Source: Deltaproteobacteria bacterium UBA2385
GTDB taxonomy: Bacteria > Myxococcota_A > UBA796 > UBA2385
Length of the DNA: 27,866 nt
Assembly: GCA_002343455.1 (NCBI GenBank)
Contig: DDSR01000047.1
Span: 274-28,139, forward strand
Direction: 5' to 3'
This document shows, piece by piece, positions 18,204 through 26,696 of this stretch. Position 1 is the stretch's first letter. Each line of letters begins with the position of its first letter. The translations under genes were made by a program, and so were the position numbers. The notes beneath the pieces are model-generated. The model worked only from the letters and a program-made list of their open reading frames with translations. It was not told the origin of the DNA and ran no database searches.

Positions 18204-18601
18204 GGGGTCGTCCCCTTGCCGGCGTCGGGTGTCTCGGTCGCTTCCGCTTCAGCCTTGCGCTTGACCGAGGCCGACTCGACCCAGATCCGCACCTTGGGGG
18301 CGATCTCGAGCTCGACCCGAGCCCCCTGGACCTGGGTCACGCGGCCGTACATGCCGCTCTGGGTGACGACCTCGTCGTCGCGCTTCAGGCCGCTGACCAG
18401 CTCTTCGTGCCGCTTGCGCTCCTGGTTCTGGGGCCGGATGACCAGGAAGTAGAAGATGGCCACGATGGCCGCCAGGAGCGGGAGCTGCCCGAGCAGCGCC
18501 TGGCCGGCCGAGGGAGAGGCGGTGGCCGGCGCGTCGTGGGTGACCAGCACCTGGCCGGCCTCCATCAGGAGGTTGCTCTGGACGTTGGAGTCAGGGCTCA
18601 T
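18200..18601 (-). CDS. yajC: Preprotein translocase accessory subunit YajC
   Basis: YajC is a small single-span inner-membrane protein that associates with SecDF. The 133-residue product shows one membrane helix (LPLLAAIVAIFYFLVIRPQ) followed by the hallmark RPQNQERKRHEELVSGLKR and the folded segment DEVVTQSGMYGRVTQVQG. The N-terminal 30 residues and the basic C-terminal tail are more variable. GGAG lies five bases before the ATG at 18601; an internal ATG at codon 13 is possible. The order tgt-yajC-secD-secF is the same as in E. coli. Confidence 0.95.
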   Translation of the reverse strand: MSPDSNVQSNLLMEAGQVLVTHDAPATASPSAGQALLGQLPLLAAIVAIFYFLVIRPQNQERKRHEELVSGLKRDDEVVTQSGMYGRVTQVQGARVELEIAPKVRIWVESASVKRKAEAEATETPDAGKGTTP

Positions 18602-18646
18602 CGGGGCTCCGGCTCGCGCCGCGTCCGGCCCCTTCCGAGGCCGATC

Positions 18647-20847
<2,201 letters not shown>

Positions 20848-20946
20848 CCGGCCGCGGTAGCCGGAATGCCCCTCCCCGGCAACGCGGGCAGAACCCTCCT
20901 GTTCGCGCTACATGCGTCGGCCCTTCGCCCACCGTCTGGAACGACC
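20848..20946. promoter_or_regulatory. Divergent intergenic region, queA / S1-domain gene
   Basis: These 99 bases separate two outward-facing genes and must hold the plus-strand promoter and probably the queA promoter. I could not pick convincing -35/-10 boxes and saw no riboswitch-like structure. Confidence 0.35.
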
Positions 20947-22341
20947 ATGTCCACTCCCCCTTCCTCGACCCCTCCCTCGACCACCGCGCCTGTGCTCGCC
21001 ACCCGCACCGCCCGTCGGCGCGGCCCGAACTCCGAGGCCGCCCCCGAGGTCGAGGCCCAGCGCCCGGTGCCCCCGCCCGCACCGGCCGCGCCTGCCCGCC
21101 CGGCTCCCCAGGCGGCCGAGCGCCCCAGCCCGGCTCCCCAGGCGGCCGCGCCTACCCGCCCGGCCCCCCCGGCGGCCGAGCGCCCCAGCCTCGACGGTGA
21201 CGCCCTGCTCGCCGAGCTCGCCTCCTTCGACGCCGCGGACATGGCCTCGCTGCTGGGACAGGCCGGCCCCGTGCGCTTCGAGGCCGGCGACGAGGTCGAG
21301 GGCCGGGTCGTCCGCATCAGCCGCGACACCGTCTTCGTCGACATCGGCGCCAAGAGCGAGGCCTGGATCGCCCTGACCGAGCTCGCCAGCCCGCCCTCCC
21401 CGGGCGAGCCCCTGCGCGCCCGGGTGATGGAGGCCGGCGCCGCCGGGATCCGCCTCACCCGCACCCTGAGCGGCTCTTCGGGCCTGGACGCCATCGAGAC
21501 CGCCAAGGAGACCGGGCTGCCGATCGAGGGCCGGGTGGAAGCCCGGAACACCGGCGGCTTCGTGATCGCCATGGGCGGCCTGCGCGGCTTCTGCCCCGTC
21601 TCGCACATCGACCGCCACCCGGGCACCGATCTGGACGCCTGGATCGGGCGCACCCTGCTGTTCCGGGTGATCGACCTGCGCGGCAAGGACATCGTGCTCA
21701 GCCACCGGGCCATCGCCGAAGAGCAGGCCCGCGAGGGCGCGGCGGCGCTGTGGGCCGGGCTGAAGGCCGGACAGGAGCGCGAGGGCGTGGTCACCGGGGT
21801 GGCGGCCTTCGGCTGCTTCGTCGACCTGGGCGGGGTCAGCGGCCTCGTCCACAAGAGCGAGCTGTCCTGGGCCGACGACGCCGCCGCGCCGGTGGTCGGC
21901 AGCACCGTCACCGTGCGCGTGATCGAGGTCGATTCCGTCGCCGGACGCCTCTCGCTCTCCTTGCGCGATCCCGGGATGGACCCCTGGTCCCGGGTCGGCA
22001 GCGACATCGTCGAGGGCGAGGTCTACACCGGCATCGTCTCCCGCCTGGCCGACTTCGGGGCCTTCATCGAGCTGCTGCCGGGCCTGCAGGGCCTCGCCCA
22101 CATCTCGACCCTGGCCGACCGCCGCATCGGTCACCCCAGCGAGGTGCTCACCCCCGGCCAGTCGGTCCCCGTCAAGGTGCTCTCCGTCGATCGGGAGCGC
22201 AGCCGCATCGAGCTGAGCCTGGTCCGGGACGGCACCGAGGAGCGCGCCCCCTCGGCGGCGGCCCAGCGACGTCCGGCGGCGACCCAGGGCAGCCTGGGCA
22301 CCTTCGCCGACCTGCTGGGTGGGCTCAAGCTCAAGCGCTGA
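20947..22341 (+). CDS. Four-S1-domain RNA-binding protein
   Basis: This 464-residue protein is related to ribosomal protein S1, and its precise target is unknown. Residues 1-80 are a disordered Ala/Pro/Arg-rich region with an internal repeat. Four S1 (OB-fold) domains follow: about 114-172 (GDEVEGRVVRISRDTVFVDIG), 190-253 (EGRVEARNTGGFVIAM), 275-340 (REGVVTGVAAFGCFVDLGGV) and 353-426 (VEGEVYTGIVSRLADFGAFIE). The third and fourth have the best RNA-binding surface (F-G-C-F-V and F-G-A-F-I with the following H). Classical S1 has six domains, so this is either a shortened S1 or an accessory translation or RNA-decay factor. The ATG at 20947 is chosen because the family-unrelated upstream sequence overlaps queA; only a weak GGA precedes it. 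Confidence 0.88.
   Translation: MSTPPSSTPPSTTAPVLATRTARRRGPNSEAAPEVEAQRPVPPPAPAAPARPAPQAAERPSPAPQAAAPTRPAPPAAERPSLDGDALLAELASFDAADMASLLGQAGPVRFEAGDEVEGRVVRISRDTVFVDIGAKSEAWIALTELASPPSPGEPLRARVMEAGAAGIRLTRTLSGSSGLDAIETAKETGLPIEGRVEARNTGGFVIAMGGLRGFCPVSHIDRHPGTDLDAWIGRTLLFRVIDLRGKDIVLSHRAIAEEQAREGAAALWAGLKAGQEREGVVTGVAAFGCFVDLGGVSGLVHKSELSWADDAAAPVVGSTVTVRVIEVDSVAGRLSLSLRDPGMDPWSRVGSDIVEGEVYTGIVSRLADFGAFIELLPGLQGLAHISTLADRRIGHPSEVLTPGQSVPVKVLSVDRERSRIELSLVRDGTEERAPSAAAQRRPAATQGSLGTFADLLGGLKLKR
21091..21190 (+). repeat. Direct repeat coding for an Ala/Pro linker
   Basis: Within the S1-domain gene a block of about 40 bases at 21091-21130 recurs at 21151-21190, exactly 60 bases later, with a few differences. 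Between them lies a partial third copy (21131-21150). It encodes R-P-A-P-(Q/P)-A-A-E-R-P-S units of the disordered N-terminus. It was probably made by slippage or local duplication. Confidence 0.8.
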
Positions 22342-22348
22342 GCCGGCA

Positions 22349-23305
22349 TCAGGGCGCGTCGAGCGCCTGCCTCAGGGTCTTGAGATCCTCGAAGGTCAGG
22401 CGCTTGTCCTCGGGCTTGCGCAGCAGGTAGGCCGGGTGGAAGGTCGGCAGGGCGCGGCTGCTGCCGCCCGGCCAGAGCAGCTCCTGCCACTGCCCCCGCA
22501 CCTGGGAGATCGGGCGCTGGAAGAGGGCCTTGGAGGCGACGCTGCCCAGCACCAGCACCAGGTCGGGCCGGATCGAGGCGAGCTGCGCCCGGAGGAAGGG
22601 CCGACAGGCGGCGAGCTCCTCCTCGGTGGGGTTGCGGTTGCCCGGCGGGCGGCACTTGACCATGTTCAAGATGTAGACCTGCGGGCGCTTCAGCCCCAGG
22701 ACGCGCTCCAGCATTCCGTCGAGCATCTCGCCGGCCTTGCCGACGAAGGGCTCGCCGCGCAGGTCCTCCTGCTCGCCGGGGCCCTCGCCGATGACCACCA
22801 GGCGCCCGGCGGGATCGCCGACCCCGTAGACGACCTGGGTCCGCTCGCGGCAGAGCCCGCAGCGAAGGCAGTCCCCGAGGACCTCACGCACCCGGGCGAG
22901 GCGCTCGGCGGGCTCGGGCAGGCTGACGGCCTCCTTCAGGGCGAGCTGCAGCGCGCTGCCGGAGAGGACCCGCTCCTGGGCCAGCTTGCCCCAGGCTGAG
23001 GAGACTGGGGCGGCAGGGGCTGGGGCGGCAGGGGCTGAGGCGGCAGGGGCTGGGGCCGCCGGAGGAGGCTGTGGCTGCCGGACAGGAGCCTTGGGCGCAG
23101 GGAGCGCCACGGCACGAGGGGCGGGACCGGTCGAGGCGGCCTGCGCGGGAGGAGTCAGCTCAGGGGCCTTGCCGGGCGGAGAGCGCGGCAGGCTCCAGGC
23201 GCCACGCAGCCCCTCCCACTCGGCCAGGGCCAGGGTGTCCTGGACCAGGTCGGTCAGCTCCATCAGGAGCTCGCTGGCTTCCGAGGCGGGCGTCGCGGTG
23301 CTCAT
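22349..23305 (-). CDS. Family 4 (Fe-S) uracil-DNA glycosylase
   Basis: This enzyme removes uracil from DNA, starting base-excision repair. The catalytic part of the 318-residue protein begins at about residue 115. The four iron-sulfur ligands fit C146-x2-C149 (GDCLRCGLC), C218 (NMVKCRPPGNRNP) and C234. The uracil-binding motif is GEGPGEQED (173-181), the usual family 4 acidic-loop form, and the second active-site motif is LPTFHPAYLLR (286-296). Residues 35-105 are an Ala/Pro-rich linker coded by a 15-base tandem repeat; before it lies a short helical segment (residues 10-30) that may bind a partner. The ATG at 23305 has GGAG five bases upstream and follows the maf stop by 13 bases. Confidence 0.93.
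   Translation of the reverse strand: MSTATPASEASELLMELTDLVQDTLALAEWEGLRGAWSLPRSPPGKAPELTPPAQAASTGPAPRAVALPAPKAPVRQPQPPPAAPAPAASAPAAPAPAAPVSSAWGKLAQERVLSGSALQLALKEAVSLPEPAERLARVREVLGDCLRCGLCRERTQVVYGVGDPAGRLVVIGEGPGEQEDLRGEPFVGKAGEMLDGMLERVLGLKRPQVYILNMVKCRPPGNRNPTEEELAACRPFLRAQLASIRPDLVLVLGSVASKALFQRPISQVRGQWQELLWPGGSSRALPTFHPAYLLRKPEDKRLTFEDLKTLRQALDAP
23007..23060. repeat. 15-base tandem repeat in the uracil-DNA glycosylase gene
   Basis: The unit GGGGCGGCAGGGGCT occurs at 23007-23021 and 23022-23036, then once with one change (23037-23051), with a partial fourth copy to 23060. Read on the minus strand it encodes Ala-Pro-Ala-Pro-type repeats in the linker. Its length is a multiple of three, so copy-number changes keep the frame. 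Confidence 0.85.
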
Positions 23306-23318
23306 CCCGGCTCCGGTA

Positions 23319-23978
23319 TCAAGGTTCGACCGGTGAGGCGGGTCGCGCGAGCCCGTCCGCGCCCAGCCGGAAGCCCCGCGCCCGCAGGCGCCCGATCAGC
23401 GCGAAGACCGGCAGCCCGACGACGTTCTGGAAGTCCCCTTCCAGCCCCTCGACCAGCCAGGCTCCCCTCCCCTCGACCATGTAGCCGCCCGCGCAGCCGC
23501 TCGCCTCGCCCCAGCCGATGTAGGCCATCAGCTCCTCGTCGCTCAGATCCGCCCGCAGCCGGACCCCAGTGAGCACATCGAACTCCTCGGCGCCCCCCAG
23601 CCAGGCCGGCGCCTCGATGCGCACCGCCGTGCAGAGCTCGTGCCGGCGGCCCCGCAGGCTCTTCAGGCGGCGGAGGTGCTCCGCTGGATCGCGCGGCTTG
23701 CCGATGGCCTCTCCCGCGGACGCGCCCTCGGCCCACAGGACCTGGTCTGCGCCGATGACCAGGGCCCCGGGCGCTCGCCCCGCGACCTCGGCCGCCTTGG
23801 CTCGCGCCCGGGCCATCGCGGTCCGGCGGGGATCTTCGGCCAGGATCGCGGCCTCGTCCACCTCGGGCGCCACGGCCCTGCAGCGCAGCCCGCTCCGGCT
23901 GAGGAGCTCCTGCCGCCAGCGGCTGCCGCTGGCGAGGACGACCTCCAGGCCCTGTTCTCGTCCATCCTTTTCCGTCAT
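23319..23978 (-). CDS. Maf-family nucleotide pyrophosphatase
   Basis: Maf proteins hydrolyse non-canonical or surplus nucleoside triphosphates. The 219-residue product has VVLASGSRWRQELLSRSGL (14-32), the VDE motif at 40-42, GALVIGADQVLW with catalytic D78, GKPRDPAEHLRRLKSLRGRRHEL (in parts) and the C-terminal EGDFQNVVGLPV. The ADQ form at the active site is nearer the YceF-type (7-methyl-GTP) than the YhdE-type (dTTP/UTP) spelling, but the C-terminal half looks more like YhdE, so specificity stays open. I chose the ATG at 23978, which opens into the family start; the frame runs further upstream without resembling it. It precedes the glycosylase gene on the same strand. Confidence 0.92.
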   Translation of the reverse strand: MTEKDGREQGLEVVLASGSRWRQELLSRSGLRCRAVAPEVDEAAILAEDPRRTAMARARAKAAEVAGRAPGALVIGADQVLWAEGASAGEAIGKPRDPAEHLRRLKSLRGRRHELCTAVRIEAPAWLGGAEEFDVLTGVRLRADLSDEELMAYIGWGEASGCAGGYMVEGRGAWLVEGLEGDFQNVVGLPVFALIGRLRARGFRLGADGLARPASPVEP

Positions 23979-24139
23979 GCTTGCCCATCCCCCGCCGCGC
24001 CGGTTGGTCGCGGCGCCTGCATGGTGGTACCGTCCCCGCGTCCGAGGTGCAGCGGGGCCCCTCCCTTTACCTCGAAGCGATAGGAGCATTGACGGCCAAT
24101 GCAGGCGGTTCACCCCCTCCCCTACCTGGACACAGCCCG
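23979..24139. promoter_or_regulatory. Divergent intergenic region, maf / Hsp70-VWA gene
   Basis: These 161 bases must carry the promoter of the plus-strand chaperone module and probably that of maf. A nine-base inverted repeat, CGCCTGCAT (24014-24022) and ATGCAGGCG (24099-24107), spans much of it. TTGACG at 24089 lacks a matching -10. No CIRCE element (the HrcA heat-shock operator) was seen, which argues against simple heat-shock control by HrcA. Confidence 0.4.
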
Positions 24140-26140
24140 ATGAAGACCCGCGCTGTCGGAATCGATCTGGGCACGACGTACTCGGCGATCGCCTACGTCA
24201 ACAAGCATGGTGTGCCCGAGATCCTCCCCAACGCCGAGGGGGATCGCATCACGCCCTCGGTGATCCTCTTCGACGGCGACGACGTCATCGTCGGCAACTA
24301 CGCCAAGCAGGCGGCCGTCGCCTTCCCCAACCAGGTGGTCGAGTTCGTCAAGCGCCACGTGGGCGAGGACGACTTCAGCTTCGAGTACCGCGGCGAACAC
24401 TACAGCCCCGAGCGCCTCTCCAGCTTCATCCTGGCCCGTCTCAAGCACGACGCCGAGCATCGGCTCGGCCACCGCATCGAGCAGGCCGTCATCACGGTGC
24501 CGGCCTACTTCGGCGACAAGCAGCGCCGCGCCACCATCCAGGCCGGCGAGCTGGCCGGGTTGAAGGTGCTCAAGCTGGTCAACGAGCCGACGGCGGCCGC
24601 CTTCGCTTATGGCCTCGCCCACCAGGGCCAGAACATGCGCTGCCTGGTCTTCGACCTGGGCGGCGGCACCTTCGACGTGACCATCGTCGAGATCTCCGGC
24701 AACGACATCAACGTGATCGCCTCGACCGGCGACCACCAGCTTGGCGGCAAGGACTGGGACGACGCCCTGATGCGGCACGTCGCCGAGGAGTTCCACAAGA
24801 AGCACGGGGTCGACCCGCTCGACGACCTCGTCGCCTACCACGACCTGCGCCAGAAGTGTGTCAGCGCCAAGCTCTCGCTCTCCCGGCGGCCCAAGGTCAG
24901 CGTCTTCTACGACTTCCAGGGCCGGATCCTGCGCCAGGAGCTGACGCGCGAGACCTTCGAGTCGATGTCGATCGGCCTGCTGGGCCGCTGCGAGGCGCTG
25001 ACCCTGGACGTGCTCGACGACGCCAAGGTCCGCCCGGCCGACATCGACACCGTCCTCCTGGCCGGCGGCTCGACCCGCATGCCGATGGTGCGCGAGCTGA
25101 TCCGCCGCATCTTCGACAAGGAGCCAGCGACCGACATCAACCCCGACGAGTGTGTCGCCATGGGCGCGGCCCTGACGGCGGCCCTGGAGAGCGCCCGACT
25201 CACCGGCGAGCGGCCGCCGGTCGACATCCGCACCCACGACGTGACCAGCCACTCCCTGGGCATGGTCGTGTACCGGGACGGGCGGATGCACAACAGCCCG
25301 ATCATCTCCCGCAACAGCCGGATCCCCTGCGAGCGCACCCGCGACGACTACGTCACCTCGCACGACGGCCAGTCGACGATGGACCTGTGGCTGGTGCAGG
25401 GCGAGAACCCGGACCCCCTGAACTGCAATGTGCTCGGGCACTTCGAGTTCTACGGCATCACGCCGCGGCCCGCGGGCAAGACCCAGCTCTCGGTCACCTA
25501 CCGCTACAACGCCAACGGCATCGTCGAGGTCGAGGCGATGGACCTGAACACGGGTCAGACGCTGGCCCACCGCCTCGCCCAGGGCGGGGTCAGCCTGGAA
25601 GACCTGGCCCGCAACAAGGTCCCGATGCAGATCGCCCTGCTGGTGGACTGCTCGGGCTCGATGTACGGCAACAACATCCGCGACGCCCGCGCCGCGGCGA
25701 TGGCCTTCATCGACCGGACGCTGGACAGCACCCGCCAGCTGGCCGTGATCGCCTTCCCCGGCGGGGTCCGGACGCCGCTGACCCAGGACCGCGAGGTCCT
25801 CAAGGCCGCCATCGCGGGCCTCAGCCCGATCGGCTCGACGCCGATGGCCAAGGGCCTCGCCCAGGCCCGGGAGGCGCTGAAGGGCGCCGCCGGGGCCCAG
25901 CGCGTGGTGGTGATGCTGACCGACGGCCACCCCGACGATCCCGACGCCACAACCGCCGAGAGCCAGCGGATCCGCCGCACCGGGGGCCGCATCGTGACCA
26001 TCGGCGTTGGCCGCCAGGTCGAGCAGGAGTTCCTGACCAGCCTCTGCTCGCGGGCCAGCGACTACCACCACTGCAACCAGAGCGTAGAGCTGGAAGGCAC
26101 CTTCATCAACCTCGCCACCGAGTTGGGCGAAGGACGCTAG
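24140..26140 (+). CDS. Hsp70 (DnaK-like) chaperone fused to a C-terminal VWA domain
   Basis: This 666-residue protein has an unusual domain order. Residues 1-365 are a complete Hsp70 ATPase: GIDLGTTYSAIA with D9, FVKRHVG, ITVPAYFGDKQRRAT, NEPTAAAFAYG, FDLGGGTFDV (D172, T177), GGKDWDDAL and LAGGSTRMPMV. All catalytic positions are kept. Residues about 367-485 match the substrate-binding beta domain (DVTSHSLGM, NSRIPCERT, LVQGE, YNANGIVEVEAMD). The usual alpha-helical lid is absent; a von Willebrand A domain follows, with a full MIDAS: D503-x-S505-x-S507, T567 and D595. It ends with no EEVD-like tail. A divalent metal and protein ligand are expected. No signal peptide is seen, so it is cytoplasmic. 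It is followed after ten bases by the GrpE-like gene. The client is unknown. Confidence 0.9.
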   Translation: MKTRAVGIDLGTTYSAIAYVNKHGVPEILPNAEGDRITPSVILFDGDDVIVGNYAKQAAVAFPNQVVEFVKRHVGEDDFSFEYRGEHYSPERLSSFILARLKHDAEHRLGHRIEQAVITVPAYFGDKQRRATIQAGELAGLKVLKLVNEPTAAAFAYGLAHQGQNMRCLVFDLGGGTFDVTIVEISGNDINVIASTGDHQLGGKDWDDALMRHVAEEFHKKHGVDPLDDLVAYHDLRQKCVSAKLSLSRRPKVSVFYDFQGRILRQELTRETFESMSIGLLGRCEALTLDVLDDAKVRPADIDTVLLAGGSTRMPMVRELIRRIFDKEPATDINPDECVAMGAALTAALESARLTGERPPVDIRTHDVTSHSLGMVVYRDGRMHNSPIISRNSRIPCERTRDDYVTSHDGQSTMDLWLVQGENPDPLNCNVLGHFEFYGITPRPAGKTQLSVTYRYNANGIVEVEAMDLNTGQTLAHRLAQGGVSLEDLARNKVPMQIALLVDCSGSMYGNNIRDARAAAMAFIDRTLDSTRQLAVIAFPGGVRTPLTQDREVLKAAIAGLSPIGSTPMAKGLAQAREALKGAAGAQRVVVMLTDGHPDDPDATTAESQRIRRTGGRIVTIGVGRQVEQEFLTSLCSRASDYHHCNQSVELEGTFINLATELGEGR

Positions 26141-26150
26141 GAGCAAGCCC

Positions 26151-26696
26151 GTGGCAGACAAGCGTACCGAGAGCCCAGACTTCATCCTGGAGGCGCCCGG
26201 CGAGGACGACGGCAGCGTCCGCTCGCTCGCCGAGCAGCTCGCCCGCCGCGACGAGGTGCAGCAGCGCGCCTTCGACGCCCTCTACACCGAGCTTCGGCAG
26301 TACAAGGAGGACTTCATCTTCCAGGCCGAGAAGCCGCTGCTGCTGGACCTGCTGCTCTTCTACGACAGCCTGAACTGGTTCCAGCAGAGCCTGCTGCGCC
26401 AGGAGATGAGCGGCGAGGTGGTGGCGGACAGCTTCCAGTACCTGGTGGACGAGTTCCTGGAGCTGCTCTACCGGCGGGACGTCACGCCGATGGAGGGTCG
26501 CGAGCACTACGACCGCGAGACCCAGAAGGTGATCAAGGTTGTCTACACCGACCAGGCAGCCCGCGACTACACCGTCCAGCAGGTGCTCAAGCGGGGCTTC
26601 CGGCGCGCCGATCGGGTCCTGCGACCCGAGGACATCGTGCTTCGTCGGCACGATCCCGTGAAGGCGGCCGAACAGGGCGAGCCCGATGAAGGCTGA
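26151..26696 (+). CDS. Divergent GrpE-like nucleotide exchange factor
   Basis: The 181-residue protein resembles GrpE mainly in its C-terminal beta-wing: VLKRGFRRADRVLRPEDIVL (146-164 region) matches the GrpE hallmark of a hydrophobic strand, G-F/Y, and RVLRPA-V. Before it lie long helices: a charged coiled-coil-like segment (about 24-56), then LLLDLLLFYDSLNWFQQSL, comparable to the GrpE four-helix part with its L-D-N-L segment. GrpE opens the Hsp70 ATPase to release ADP. Its location between two Hsp70 genes strongly supports this role for one or both. The GTG at 26151 is chosen because GGAG, overlapping the previous stop codon, lies eight bases upstream. The 3' end overlaps the next gene by 11 bases. 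Confidence 0.82.
   Translation: MADKRTESPDFILEAPGEDDGSVRSLAEQLARRDEVQQRAFDALYTELRQYKEDFIFQAEKPLLLDLLLFYDSLNWFQQSLLRQEMSGEVVADSFQYLVDEFLELLYRRDVTPMEGREHYDRETQKVIKVVYTDQAARDYTVQQVLKRGFRRADRVLRPEDIVLRRHDPVKAAEQGEPDEG

Noticed and set aside
15078..18452. Long plus-strand open frame over secF and secD, about 1100 codons
   Set aside because: It is antisense to secD and secF; the composition is typical of a shadow frame and it has no start context.
23979..24113. N-terminal extension of maf by 45 codons
   Set aside because: The added residues do not resemble the family, and the ATG at 23978 opens directly into the conserved start.
24089..24117. TTGACG as a -35 box for the Hsp70-VWA gene
   Set aside because: No acceptable -10 hexamer lies 16-18 bases downstream (the sequence there is C-rich).
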